From assembly GCA_963920765.1 (NCBI GenBank), contig OY987251.1:3908501-3972500 (forward strand): 64,000 nucleotides of DNA, given 5' to 3'. The position numbers and the translations under genes were made by a program. The stretch comes from Ulota crispa. Lineage: Eukaryota; Streptophyta; Bryopsida; Orthotrichales; Orthotrichaceae. Under the pieces are notes generated by a model, which did not search any database, was not told where the DNA came from, and saw only the letters and a program-made list of their open reading frames with translations. Shown one piece after another: positions 12,099 through 23,668 of this stretch (its first letter is position 1; the number at the start of each line of letters is the position of its first letter).

Positions 12099-13022
12099 CC
12101 CCTACAGGACGATTGTTCCTTCGGGGGACAAGTTAGACTTTGGGCATGTACCTATGGCTAAACTACTTTGTGTGATTTTTTTTAATTTTTGTGGAAGGTG
12201 GAGAATTCAAAGATCTTTGCGGGCATTTAAATTTTTCTTCATTCTGACATTTGATGAAGTTATGCATGAGTTTATGAAAATTTGGGTAGGACTGCCTACC
12301 CAGGCAGCCCAAAAACTTCTTTAAAAATTACGTTTTTTTTAAATTAAAATTTGAAATTGGTTCTTTAGATTTTTTTTATAGGTGAGAAGCTTTTAATCAT
12401 TCAATTTCAATCAATGAGATCAAAGTTATGAGGAGTTTTTGTTTGTGGGAGGTTATGGATTCTCTACTCTAAAATAAACTTTGAAGTCCTTTATTTTACT
12501 CAATTTTCATTATTTTGGAAAAAAAAATTAAACCAAAGGAAGTCGATTGTTTATCACAACAATATGACCGTTAGGATTTGTATTTTTCTTTTGATAATTA
12601 AATTCTTAACAATTTAGTGATTTGACTCATTCTTTACTTCTTTTTACTTACTGATTTTTCTCATGTGTTGTAAGTTCCAATTGATTTGAAAATTCTCCCA
12701 CACATACCTAACTTGATTTCCTACATGGAAAAAAAAAGCGCAACTTTCGGTAGAGCAACTTTTTGGTATAAGAGTGATCAAAGGCTTCTGAAATTTTTGG
12801 GCAGCATGGAAAAAAACTTTTTTTTTCACTTTAGATGTAAATATCTCACTCCTCTCCATCTAGAATGAGCTAATTTTTTTCCCGTAAGTACCTCTTCTAG
12901 TCTAGGGCAAGATTCTACAGTTGGATTTCCCAAAAAAAAACATAAAATTCCTTTTTTCTAAACCTCCTAGAGTGACAATTTTTAGTGATTTTAATAGAAA
13001 AAAGGGCGTGGTCCTTTAGGGG
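12099..13022. mobile_element. TTAA-flanked TIR element, 924 bp
   Basis: The element lies between TTAA at 12095-12098 and TTAA at 13023-13026, with ends CCCCTACAGGAC and GTCCTTTAGGGG. The whole length resembles 61204-62137 in the same orientation: both contain TTTGGGCATGTAC, GACATTTGATGAAG, TCTCTACTCTAAAATAAAC and CCCACACATACCTAACTTG. The left end also matches the right end of 54290-55216 in reverse. It is non-coding, so it would need a transposase from elsewhere. Confidence 0.7.
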
Positions 13023-13348
13023 TTAAACACCTAATGTAACATAACATAGTAGTTTAGAGAAGTGTGCATGTTGTCTCCTCTCTACCATTCACAGTTAATA
13101 TACATATCTTGACATGCAATTGGTCATCAACATTGGTTTTGTAATATTGATTTTTGCATCTTTTACAAGTGGCATTATATTTAAAAATATTCCATGTTTT
13201 GGGTTATTCTTACCAAAAAAACGTGTCTTGAATTTCAAATGTGTAAAGAATCGCCTTTGACATATTGACGTTGCTACGAAGTATGTGAAAGTCTATAAGT
13301 ACTCTTTAATGTATGAATACTTTACTCTTGGTGGCACTCCTTGTGCAA

Positions 13349-13468
13349 CACTACTAGAAAATGGGCATTTTATGACTCTGATTTATGACTATCGTGAGTC
13401 ATTTAGAATTATGAATGACTCACAATAGTCATAAATCAAAGTCATACCATGCCCATTTTCTAGTAGTG
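13349..13468. mobile_element. CACTA-end MITE, 120 bp fold-back
   Basis: The ends CACTACTAGAAAATGGGCA and TGCCCATTTTCTAGTAGTG are perfect inverted repeats, and almost the whole element folds on itself. The flanking triplets (CAA and CAG) agree at two of three bases, near the 3-bp duplication expected of CACTA (CMC) transposons. Confidence 0.7.
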
Positions 13469-13863
13469 CAGTGACATCAAAAAGTGTAACAAGAGAGTTG
13501 CATTTGGAAATAGGAGATGATTTCAAGCTCATCTTTGCAAGAATAGAAGGTCAAATGTCTAAGCTAAATCTGTAAGCTAAAGTTCCATAGATAATACCAT
13601 TTATAACTTATTAAATAAATAGTTATTTACTGAAGATTGTATATTTACTTAAAGTAATTTCTTTTATGGCACCAATCATGTTGGATACGTAGATGTATCA
13701 AACTCCAAATTGCTGACACGTGTTTATTTCACATTGATAATAAATTGGATGTTCATTGTATATCAAAACCACCATATTGACTAGGAGCTATAGATCAAAG
13801 TCACCAATTTACTTGCAGCACAAGATTATCTCTATCAATGCAATAGAACCTCATCAACAAGCG

Positions 13864-13864
<1 letters not shown>

Positions 13865-13922
<58 letters not shown>
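13865..13922. repeat. (TA)n microsatellite
   Basis: About 58 bases of uninterrupted TA dinucleotides lead directly into the MITE at 13925. Shorter TA runs follow at 14329-14352, suggesting the MITE inserted into a longer TA tract. Confidence 0.9.
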
Positions 13923-13924
<2 letters not shown>

Positions 13925-13926
<2 letters not shown>

Positions 13927-14325
13927 TGCTAAAGCCACACTCAAAACTGCTAACGCCACACTCCTGTAAACATGTATTTTGCAAATTTAATGCTATTTTT
14001 TTTATTCAAGTAGTCCATCATTTGTTCAATCATGGCATTACCAAGTCCTTGAAATAAAGAAGAAATTTAATACAAATTTTTGTTGAAATTTTATTAAACT
14101 ATTGTTAATTACTTGATGGATTTTTGTTTTAAGTAATTCAAAAGTCCTATATTTTTAATTTCAAATTCAATTACCTACAACTTTTTTTAATATAGCCTTA
14201 GAATGATAGAAGTGAAACAAAGCTTTTAATCCAAATCTAAAAAATGAGCATTAAATTTTCACATTTCATATTCAAAGCACACCTTGGGGTGTGGCGTTAG
14301 CAATTTTGAGTGTGGCTTTAGCAAT
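13925..14325. mobile_element. MITE family M1, copy 2
   Basis: This copy has the same ends as 6564-6935 (ATTGCTAAAGCCACAC and GTGTGGCTTTAGCAAT) and shares the interior text AAGTAATTCAAAAGTCCTAT. It splits a TA microsatellite. Confidence 0.7.
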
Positions 14326-14353
14326 TCTCTAGATAGATATATATATATATATA

Positions 14354-14786
14354 GGGAATTGATATATGTACCACACCCTTTCAATTACTATAACACACTC
14401 CCAAAGTAAATTTTGGATTTCTACAATCAAAAAGCTGAATTTGAGAATTCGGAATTCAGATTTGGACTTAGAGACCATGATTTAGTCTAGAATCATAAAA
14501 AAAGTTGCAATTCAAAAACACCCAATGAGAAAGTTTAGTTAGGGAGAAAAATGTTACTCTTACTTTTGTTTGTAAAAAAGGATAAACTTTTTCATTAGGT
14601 GTTGTTGAATTGCAACTTTTTTGTGGTTCTATACAATATCATGGTCTCTAAGTCCAAATCTGAATTCCAAATTCTCAAATTTAGCTTTTTGATGATAGAG
14701 ATCTAAAATTTATTTTGGGGTGTGGTATAGTAATTGAAAGGGTGTGATACAGTAATTGAAAGAGTGTGGTACACATATCAATTCCC
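14354..14786. mobile_element. MITE family M2, copy 1 (fold-back)
   Basis: The ends are GGGAATTGATATATGTACC and GGTACACATATCAATTCCC, and most of the 433 bp is a long imperfect fold-back (TTGCAATTCAAAAACACC against GGTGTTGTTGAATTGCAA). ATA flanks both ends and may be the target duplication. Copy 2 is at 21309-21716. Confidence 0.75.
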
Positions 14787-15192
14787 ATACATACATATAT
14801 ATACATATATATATGAAAATATCAATGGGCTACAAAATGATTTTACAAGTTCAAGAAAAGCAAGGCATGCATTATGATTCAGTGTGGAGAAGCACGTTTG
14901 TCTTAAAATTATCCACTAAAGTAAATATTAAGGGGTTTCAGTCTTGGAGGTGCCACAATTTAGTTAAGTTGCCTATATGGTTTCATATTTTTGGATATAA
15001 TAATTGTGATCTACCCAAGCATCTCATTTTTCAAAGTTGAAACCTCAACTCATTTCATTTAATATCAAATAAATGATTATATGGACATCACAAAATTTAG
15101 TATAATTATAATGCATCTACGCTAGGATATCAAAAAGACTTGAAAGTGGTGTGATAATGGGCCAACTAAGGTAGACCTAGACTGTTTAATGG

Positions 15193-15515
15193 TTTGGGGT
15201 ACCTTAAGGTCTCGGAAAATTCAAGAAATAGACTATAGGGTGAGACTTTCAATAAGCTATCATGGAACGTAATTTTGGTGGAAAAAAGTCGTTTATATTA
15301 TTATATATTAAAGGGCAAAGTTGCAGCTCATAGGGTCCCTATTAGCGACTCTAGACTAACCTTGAAACTACCTGGATATGTTTCCATAGTGGCACTAGAT
15401 GGTCCCAATCCCAACTGTCCCAAAGTAGCTTAGCAATTGACATGTGATATTCACTACTCCACTATGGGTTCAACAATGTGTTGTGAAAGCCTCAAATCTA
15501 GGGTGCGGGATTGAG
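15193..15515. repeat. Dispersed repeat R1, copy 2
   Basis: This is a direct copy of 245-590. Shared words include AAGGTCTCGGAAAATTCA, GGGCAAAGTTGCAGCTCATA and ACATGTGAT. No function is seen. Confidence 0.6.
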
Positions 15516-15678
15516 GGGTTGGGAATGGGTGTGTCTACTTTACACCACATTGTTTGAAGGGGCACTCTTACACATGGAGTTTCAAATAGATATCTTTTTA
15601 TGCAAACAACCACCTCTAAAGGTGGTTTGTGGCAATTCAAGCTGCAAATGAGCACTTATATGGTGTGGTATACGCACT

Positions 15679-16094
15679 TAAGGTAGGAGCACCCCTCATT
15701 GTTAGTTTCCCCATCCCCAACACCTACTTGTGTCAACGATGTTAATGATTGACAATTAAAAAGAAATTGGTTATGGGTGACAAAGTGATGCTAGTGACAA
15801 AGTGATGGGTTTGGGTGACTGGCATGACGGTTTTGAGTACCCTATCACACTATTTAAATACTCCTCAAGTTAATATTATGAGCGTATGAGCACACTTACG
15901 TCTCCTACACCCCAACTATATAGTTTTAGTGATTTTGGACTTTGAAAAATCTTTGTGAACAAATGTTTGCAATTGGAACCTTCAAGTTGATGCCAATATA
16001 TTTAGTTTCCTCTTCCTAACAACACTATCTTTTTCAAAGTTCATAAATGATTTTCCTACCCCAAAACCCTTAGTTTCACGCTTATGGGTGCTCC
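15679..16094. mobile_element. Tourist-like MITE family M3, copy 1 (diverged)
   Basis: The left end reads TAAGGTAGGAGCACCCCTCA and the right end CTTATGGGTGCTCCGAGAG, matching the ends of the 318-bp copies at 23925-24242 and 29317-29634. The right terminus has decayed and the interior is about 100 bp longer. Confidence 0.6.
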
Positions 16095-17074
16095 GAGAGC
16101 ATACATCAATGTTAACACAAAATTGTTCAAGATTATACCTCCTAATGAGAAATTATACCACATGAACAACCAAATCTATTGTGTACGTGGTCCACTTTGG
16201 ACCACCTTAAAAGAATCTCAAATTCATATGTGACGTTTCCACAAACACGAATTGAATACCACATGACTCAAGTTCATTCCAATTGCACTACTCTACTTAC
16301 TTCCAACCAATTGGAGGTCTACAAGAGTGAAAAATCAACAATAAGCCACCATTTCTTGTAACTCTCTAATCACATAAAAAATAGAACACTTGAAGATTTA
16401 GAGGAAATGTTGGCCCCTTTGAAAACTGCTTATCACAACGGTAAAGCAAATTTGCAAATTTAATCCAAGCTTAATTATGCGTTTTTCATCTAAAGAGAGC
16501 TCAATACAAATGCTATGAAGATTTACAGCTACGCATTTTAACCACCATGTATGAATTTTATGCACAATTCAAGTCTCAGGCCATTTTAAAACGTGAGATT
16601 GTAAACCACTACTCACAAGTCAAAAGACAATATAAGAACCCATTTTGATTCCAAAATACTTGCTAATTTTGCTAATTGAAGGCAAACTGATATGTTAGGT
16701 TTAGGATGTCCAGCGTCACCACCTTAACCGGGTCAAGAAATTTGCAAAAAGCTTTTGAAAAGTTATACAATACTCAAGTATGCTGTAGAAAATCATCCAT
16801 TAATATAAGTGACTACATTGAAACACTTCATAACCAATACAATCCATTTGCGGATTTGAAACTCCTCAAGCTAACACAGGTTCTGCTTAATAACTATTCA
16901 TATGGTCTAGCTTCAAAAAAAGAAGGTAGAAGTCTGCTAATACTCTTTGATATATGGTATATCAGTCCCGTGGGTATGGGCTTTAGGATATGAAGAAAAG
17001 CTAGACTTACAAAATTGAAACAGCAACAGCTTTCACAGGAGCTCTCCCACATGGTCTTCCTAAACTGAGAAAGC

Positions 17075-18918
17075 TTAATCCTTTGCAAATGAAGGTTTTC
17101 GTCGATTAACCTTCTGCTTGTAAAAGTTCTTTCCACCTTGTTGTTTCTGATCTTGAATCTCCGTATACTTACGTTTCCTGCCATGACAAACCAAAAGCCT
17201 TGAATAATCTCTTACACAAGAAATTTCAGAACAATTAAAACATTCACGATTCTCGTTCAGTGGAAAAAGCCAAATCTGATATTTTGTAAATTCGCCAGCT
17301 CCAGCACGAAGAACTGATAATGATGATCCAGATATCACACCTGTAGGATTTGAGCTGAGGATTTGAAAGAAGTTCATCCGCAAAAGTCTCTTTACGCTCT
17401 TTCTTAGTCAACCTGCTTGAATAAAACTCGGTTGGTCCTTCAATGTATCTTCCCACCTGCAAACCAAAAAAATCACAACATTAATTTCGTATAGAAAGAG
17501 TACGAGAAAGGGATAACTTCTAAGGCTCGTTTTGAATAGCCATAAATACAAAGTCATACATTCAAAACCTCTCCAAACAATCACACCAAGATAGAGTTTA
17601 CAAAACAACAAATAACCATGGAAAATATAAATTCATGAGCCTGAGCTAGAATCAGTTCAATCTTACTTCAAAGATAAAACTATGGGTTTGAAGTAAAGTG
17701 TATGTTACGTACTTTTACGAGAAAAAAGAAACCTAAACTATGAAGACTGGAACTCAAGACCATAGCTAATAAAAAGCAATACAGTATTGAAAACTGCAAT
17801 TTCTACCTGGAAGAACTTTGGCACGCCCTTCGTGTCGTTGGTCTTGTAATGCTGTTTAGGGTCAACAACATTCCTGAGCTGCAAAATAAACCAGATTCCA
17901 GACCAAAAAAATCGTTAGTAATCTACAGGAACTACCCACTAAAGTAGGCTATCTTCTCAGAACAGCAAGCATAGTGCTAGAAAGACTGATTATTGATACA
18001 GAAATCCTAAAATAATATATACACAAGCACTAAGCAGGAAAAATCAACTTCGTATGAACCAAATTGAGACATAAACCCTAAACTCCACATTTTCAGAGGT
18101 TAGGTTTAAAGTTGAAGGAAACTTATGAAAAATCCAAATCCTAAACTACTGCTACCTCATGAGAGCAATCAAGAGGACTAAGAAGAGCATACCTTCAAGA
18201 GTTGTAAATCGCGCTTCAACGCTGGCGTAATGGTGGGGGCTGGCATATCGAACCTGCAAACTCACAAAATTTGGTAAAATTCAGAAAAGCAAGACAATCT
18301 GACAATCAGATTAACCCTAATTTGATGCAATCAAGGGAGTTGAACCATACCAGAAAAGTAAGACAATCCGACAATCATACTAAACCCTAATTTGATACCA
18401 TCAAGGGCGACTGAAGTTAAACCATACCAGAAAAGCAAGACGATCCGGCAGTCAGACTAAACCCTAATTTGATGCAAAATCAAGGGCGATTAAAGTTGAA
18501 TCATACCAGAAAAGCAAGATCATTCGACAACCAGATTAACCCTAATTTGATGCAAAATCAAGGGCGATTGAAGTTAAACCACACCAGAAAAGCAAGACAA
18601 TCCGACCCTAAACCCTAAACCCAAATTTGATGCAAAATCAAGGGTATTTCAAGTTGAACCATACCAGTTTTTTCCAGCACTTTCGTTGACATCCTTCTGG
18701 GCCAGCTTCCGCTGCTTCTTCTCATCCAAAGGAGGCAAGTACAACCCATCGACCAAATTCTTCTGTTGCAGTACGTCCTGAGGTTTGTACTTCGCCAAAA
18801 CGCCAAACTCGCACTTCCCGGCGGCTTGGATCTTCGGCAGACCCGTCTCAGGTGCCCAAACGATGTTGAGATCCTTCACGCTCGGGCCTGCAGAGAGTGC
18901 CAATTCGTAGTCGGCCAT
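17075..18918 (-). CDS. FCF2: rRNA-processing protein FCF2 (TdIF2-like)
   Basis: FCF2 is a nucleolar factor of the small-subunit processome needed for early 35S pre-rRNA cleavages; its animal relative is DNTTIP2/TdIF2. Five exons on the minus strand (18918-18665, 18253-18193, 17878-17807, 17456-17341, 17177-17075) join in frame to 201 residues. The Fcf2 domain fills the C-terminal half: FDMPAPTITPALKRDLQLLK, VVDPKQHYK, then the diagnostic EGPTEFYSSRLTKKERKETF and a basic tail with RKRKYTEIQ. The N-terminus (MADYELALSAGPSVKDLNIV) is short compared with animal homologues, leaving little beyond the domain. The ATG at 18918 is the first in frame and follows a GC-rich leader. A telo-box lies upstream at 19060-19069, common in plant ribosome-biogenesis genes. 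Intron 1 contains tandem copies of its own splice-donor region, described separately. The gene converges with RPL1. Confidence 0.92.
18344..18667 (-). repeat. Tandem repeat of the FCF2 exon 1 splice donor, about 79-bp unit
   Basis: The donor context of exon 1 (minus strand CTG followed by GTATGGT) occurs five times at 77-80 bp spacing: 18344, 18421, 18500, 18578 (one change at the donor, GTGTGG) and the authentic copy at 18658-18667. Each unit also contains CCCTAATTTGATGC and AATCAAGGGCGA-like text. The authentic site is the copy next to the coding exon. Confidence 0.85.
18606..18622. promoter_or_regulatory. Interstitial telomere-like run in FCF2 intron 1
   Basis: CCCTAAACCCTAAACCC is two and a half plant-type telomere units. 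As a telo-box in the first intron near the 5' end of a ribosome-biogenesis gene it may bind Myb-type or telomere-repeat factors; this role is inferred from known telo-box genes. It may also simply derive from the surrounding tandem repeat. Confidence 0.4.
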
Positions 18919-19640
18919 CGTTCTTGTTGGCTCTGGACCTCAAGGGAGGAGGCTCTGCATCCACAAAAGCTACCCTGAGGAAGTTTAGTCTGAGTAGTAG
19001 CTACCTTACTCGAAAAGCGAGTCGCTATACGGCCATAGCGTACATGCTTGCCTTCGCTAAAACCCTAAATGTTAATGTGCCTCTGAGTGTAAGAGGTTTC
19101 AAGTGATGCAGGATTCGGAGCAAAATTCGAGGCAGAGATTGGAGCAGGGCCTTGCTCCTGTGCAGGCTAGCCGGTCGATATTCACGTTCAAAACATTCAG
19201 AGCAGAGTTCAGTGGAGAGTTCGGAGCAGGGTCGAAGCAAAGTTTGGAGGGGAATTCGCTGGCCTTGGAGTTTAGGGTTTGGAGAATGCCACGTACGTAC
19301 GACAAATCCTGTGACGTGGCTTCCAGCTTTCGCCTGCGTCCCTCCACTCTTGCCACGTCAGCTGCTTTCGATGGAGGGCCTCCATCGTATAATTTTCTGG
19401 CTACAGAAACGCACCTGTCACCAGTGGGTTTGTTTAAAAATGGAGGGACTGCTTCTGGTTTGTTCAGGATTGGCGGTGTTACCAAAAAAATGTCCCGATG
19501 GAGGCCTTCTCGGTAATTTGACTCTTTTCACAAAAGTAGAGATGTGGACAAAACGATCCATTTTTCACTCAAACCTTTTATGCATAATCAATTCTTCATC
19601 AAATCCAAAACCGATTAAAAAAATTTAAAGCTTATAAAGG
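18919..19640. other. GC-rich upstream region of FCF2
   Basis: This region is richer in GC than the flanks and probably holds the FCF2 leader and promoter. It has short overlapping open frames on both strands (for example 19103-19516 plus), but the text is repetitive (GGAGCAGGG, TTCAGAGCAGAG, GTTCGGAGCAGGG) and shows no recognisable domain. From about 19640 the sequence becomes AT-rich. Confidence 0.4.
19060..19069. promoter_or_regulatory. Telo-box upstream of FCF2
   Basis: AAACCCTAAA lies about 140 bp before the FCF2 start codon. Telo-boxes are enriched in promoters of plant ribosomal and ribosome-biogenesis genes, often with other elements; no second element was confidently seen. Confidence 0.45.
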
Positions 19641-19791
19641 GGGACAATATGGATTAAATTTTGAAGAGTAGATTATTCCCAATTCTGTGCCTTTAATTCA
19701 TGTCAAATGCAATTTTACACTACCAAATTTGCTATATTCATCAACTTTTGATCTTCTTCCAGCAACTTTTTTAGCTTTTAACCACCTTTAA

Positions 19792-20544
19792 CCCCTAAGT
19801 GCCTAGAGTTTTTTCACCAAAATGAGGGTTTCTGGAGACTTACAACTTTGATACATTATATCTTAGTCAATTGGATGATCCACAAAAAGTGACCATTGAA
19901 AACAATGGAACACCTATTTGAAAAAGGGCTTGCAAAGTTTGGGAACAATTGACCATGGGAGATGGGAGATTATCGCATTTGATCAAACAACACGTGATGG
20001 CAAAATCTCATTTTTTGGCAGGTAATTGCTACTTATTGATTTTTACAAAATTCTATAAGCCCTTGATTCATCTCAAATTTTGTGGGTAGCAAGATTAGAT
20101 GTGAATGCACACACTTGTAAATTATTGAAAATTGCACTTTGTTTTATGTCAAGTTTTATGGCTTCAAATTGCTATTGCACAAAAAACAATGATCACCATA
20201 GTTGGTGACGGTTGCCATAATAAGGGTTTAGAACATGCTTGAACCCTTACCAACAACTTTCCCGCTACCACAAAGCACACACAAGGAAGCTTGCAAGGGA
20301 TATTGACCGGTTGCAACTTGTAGAATGCCGCTTACCACCATGCCCCGTATGGTGTTTCACCCAATCAAATCTCTTGGAGCACTTGTACAACATTTGACTT
20401 TCCTCACCATTACTCCATTGGCATGGACAACTTAAATGCCTCCATAATTGTAGTTTATAACAAGATTAGAAATTTAGATCTAGTTTCTCAAATAAACATT
20501 TGAAATCTGCAACAACAGTATATTGTCGCTGGGGCGCTCAAGGG
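19792..20544. mobile_element. TTAA-flanked TIR element, 753 bp
   Basis: TTAA at 19788-19791 is followed by CCCCTAAGTGCC, and GGGGCGCTCAAGGG is followed by TTAA at 20545-20548. The right end resembles that of 50145-51872 (GGACGCTCAGGGG preceded by GCAACA words). It has no coding frame. Confidence 0.65.
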
Positions 20545-20548
20545 TTAA

Positions 20549-21308
20549 GAGCTTGAAATTGCCTCAACTCAAGCAAACCTCTTGTAGATAGAATAAGGGA
20601 CACAATGTACTAAACTTTGACATGAATCAAATTAAGAAAAGTGTTAATAAAAAAGCATTAAAAAAACATCAAATTACAATTAAATTACTTTTAAAATCAT
20701 TACAAGTCCCCTATCAATCTAAAACCAATGCAAAATCTATCTATTATTAGAGCTTTTGAGATTTGTAATTTGTAATTTTGAATTTAGTGAAGTATTGATT
20801 ACGTGGAAGGATGTGACTCAAGAATGGATCTTTAAGGCCCCATCTCTATACTCGGTCTCTACATCAGTTTTTTTTTTTCAACTCACTAGATTCAGAGTAT
20901 CAACTCCAAAATCTTCAGATTGTCTTTCATCCTCCATGATTCTTGCCCCATCCAATTACGTTCAAATTGGAACTTTTAAATTCTTCTTTTTTTAAATGGA
21001 CTATCAGTTTGTGTAAAATAGAGTTCGAATTTTTAATTTTGAGAAACATAGACTGAGTCCTTTTTTTTGGAAAAATATTGCAACATAATTTCTTCATGGA
21101 TAGAAAAGTGAGAAAGTATTATGTTTGCAAAAGGACTGTAATTTCTATTTTAACCAAATTATTTTTACTCCTTTATCTTTATGGAATTTCCACTTTTTTA
21201 AAAATTAGTTTCAAGTTGTTTTATTGGTTTGAGTCTTTGAATGTCATGAGATTTGCCAATGAGTAGTTTGAAACAATTGTTTCTTTATCTATTTATTATT
21301 TTTGTTTT
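20549..21308. other. AT-rich intergenic DNA, nothing recognised
   Basis: No gene, RNA or repeated element was recognised. The open frames at 20756-20995 and 21078-21266 are short, rich in Phe/Leu/Ser and have no visible domain. Confidence 0.5.
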
Positions 21309-21716
21309 GGGAATTGATATGCATCCCACACCTTCTTGACTATCCCACCACACCCTGGGGTAAATTTTTGATTTCTACCATCAAAAAGCTGAATTTGAGA
21401 ATTTGGAATTCAAATTTGGATTTAAAGACCTGGATTTTGTCTAGAATCACAAAAAAGTTCTAATTGAACAACACCCAATGAAAAAGCTTAGCTTGGGGGA
21501 AAAGTATAACTTTTACTTCTATTTATAAGAAAGATATATTTTTTCATTGGGTATTGTTCAATTATAACTTTTTTTGATATTTTAAACAAATCACAATCTC
21601 TAAGTCCAAATCTAAATTCCAAATTCTCAAATTCAACTTTTTGATGGTAGGAATCAAAAATTTACCCCGAAGTGTGGTAGAATAGTCAAGAAGGTTTGGG
21701 ACGCATATCAATTCCC
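21309..21716. mobile_element. MITE family M2, copy 2 (fold-back)
   Basis: Its ends GGGAATTGATATGCATCCC and ACGCATATCAATTCCC match those of 14354-14786, as does the interior (CATCAAAAAGCTGAATTTGA and its inverted partner). Like copy 1, it folds along most of its length. Confidence 0.75.
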
Positions 21717-21983
21717 TTTTATTTTTTGTAGGAAGTAAACTTGGCATAACCTTTGACTGCATAAAGGACAAGAATCCTTTTTAATTCTTTAGATTGAGTT
21801 GACATTGATAATGAAAAATTTGCAAAAGAAAATTGAAGAGAACACTAAATTTCACACTTCAAAAAAATGCACCTTTTAAGAGTTATTTTGTTGTTGTATT
21901 TGTAAAAGATCTTTCAAATCTTATAAATAAATGTAGATTTTTGTATCATTCTTCTACAATATACTAACATTTGTTTGTATGGC

Positions 21984-22676
21984 ATCCACCCCCCATCCAA
22001 ATGCAATCCACCTTCCATCCAAATGCAATCCACCTTCCATCCAAATGCAATCCACCTTCCATCCAAATGCAATCCACCTTCCGTCCAAACCGCATCCACC
22101 CTCCGTCCAAACCGCATCCACCCTCCATCCAAACCGCATCCACCCTCCATCCAAACCGCATCCCAAACCGCATCCACCCTTCATCCAAACCGCATCCACC
22201 CTTCATCCAAACCGCATCCACCCTTCATCCAAACCGCATCCACCCTTCATCCAAACCGCATCCACCCTTCATCCAAACCGCATCCACCCTTCATCCAAAC
22301 CGCATCCACCCTTCACCCAAACCGCATCCACCCTTCACCCAAACCGCATCCACCCTTCACCCAAACCGCATCCACCCTTCACCCAAACCGCATCCACCCT
22401 TCACCCAAACCGCATCCACCCTTCACCCAAACCGCATCCACCCTTCACCCAAACCGCATCCACCCTTCACCCAAACCGCATCCACCCTTCACCCAAACCG
22501 CATCCACCCTTCACCCAAACCGCATCCACCCTTCACCCAAACCGCATCCACCCTTCATCCAAACCGCATCCACCCTTCATCCAAACCGCATCCACCCTTC
22601 ATCCAAACCGCATCCACCCTTCACCCAAACCGCATCCACCCTTCATCCAAACCACATCCACCCTTCATCCAAATTG
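21984..22676. repeat. 22-bp minisatellite, about 31 copies
   Basis: The unit CATCCACCCTTCATCCAAAC plus CG repeats head to tail. Three zones differ in the unit: an initial zone with CCAAATGCAATCCACCTTC, a short CCTCCGTCC/CCTCCATCC zone, and a long zone alternating between CTTCATCC and CTTCACCC blocks. One partial unit (near 22158-22165) breaks the phase. Because 22 is not a multiple of three and the unit has no stop, all three plus frames are open through it; this is not a gene. Confidence 0.95.
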
Positions 22677-22967
22677 CACCCTTCACGGCATCCAAGTTTC
22701 ATCTACCTTTTATTCAAATAACAATCGCTTTCCATCTACATTGCATCTATAATATATCCAAGTTTCATCCAAATTAGTATGAAGGGAAATCATACTATCC
22801 AAAACTATACACTAATTGACGTAAGGGCTTCTCCAGCCTTGTACTTGCAAGGTCTAACACATTCCAAACATGAATGAGAAGTGCTCAAGGCCCCTCAAAA
22901 TTCTCTCATGGCAGTGCATTCTAGTGTGTCAAAGTAATGACCCTTCAAAACACTATTCATCTTAAGA

Positions 22968-23358
22968 TTAGGGCATCACCACTAGGCCCCCAAAAAATTG
23001 CCTTGCTTCGGGCTTGGAACAAGAAGGGCCATCAGATTTGGAGGTCGGGGGCCACCATCATGGCATGTTGAGAGGCCAAGGAGCCTTGGCCCCCATTGGC
23101 TCCCTTCTTTTATGCTCAAAAAGAACAAATTGTGAGCAAATCACGTTAGAGAAGAAAGGTGCGCCTCTTGTCTCATGAGGTTTTGGAGGCCAAGAGGGTG
23201 GCTTGAAAACAAGGCAATTTTTGAGGCCATGGCAAGTTTTGGGGTCCCCTTTCCAAAAGGTCATCCATTTTTGGGGTTGGGTGGGGCTCTTTTTTGGGAG
23301 TAGGCCGGCCTCTTCACAAAAGGCCATCCATTTTGTAGGACGGGTGGTGATGCTCTAA
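22968..23358. mobile_element. Nested TIR MITE, 391 bp
   Basis: The ends are TTAGGGCATCACCACTAGGC and (reverse complement of the right end) TTAGAGCATCACCACCCGTC. It interrupts the M4 element; the empty site survives at about 24590-24605. Confidence 0.6.
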
Positions 23359-23381
23359 GAGCTTTATCCTATATCTCCTTT

Positions 23382-23668
23382 CACTACAAGAAAAAGGGCC
23401 ATTTTTGACTAAGGATTTTGACTACCAAAACACTAAGACTACTACACTTTTGTGACTAGTATTTACGACCACATGTAGTCATAAATAATTTAATTTATGA
23501 CTATGTGTAGTCATAAATTAAATGCTTTATGATAAAGTGAAATTATTCAATCATAAATTAATTATTTATGACTACATGTGGTCATAATACTAGTCACAAA
23601 AGTGTAGTAGTCTTAGTCTTTTTTGTAGTCAAAATCCTTAGTCAAAAATGGCCCTTTTTCTTGTAGTG
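23382..23668. mobile_element. CACTA-end MITE with TTT target duplication
   Basis: The ends CACTACAAGAAAAAGGGCCA and TGGCCCTTTTTCTTGTAGTG are perfect inverted repeats, flanked on both sides by TTT (23379-23381 and 23669-23671), the 3-bp duplication expected of CACTA elements. Most of the 287 bp folds into a long hairpin. It is non-autonomous. Confidence 0.8.

Larger units (their letters stand above)
10782..17074. other. Intergenic DNA between RPL1 and FCF2, mostly transposons
   Basis: No gene is supported. The first 150-200 bases presumably hold the RPL1 3' untranslated region (the two genes converge, so the far end holds the FCF2 3' end). Identified elements are at 11124-11469, 12099-13022, 13349-13468, 13865-13922, 13925-14325, 14354-14786, 15193-15515 and 15679-16094. 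Bases 16100-17074 hold only short unrelated frames. Confidence 0.6.

Noticed and set aside
19103-19628. 137- and 158-codon frames upstream of FCF2
   Set aside because: The text is GC-rich and repetitive, frames overlap on both strands, and no domain or splice partner is seen. It is better read as FCF2 promoter or leader.
21971-22777. Three overlapping plus-strand frames of 248-268 codons and minus frames
   Set aside because: They are created by the 22-bp minisatellite; the same peptide text appears in all frames.
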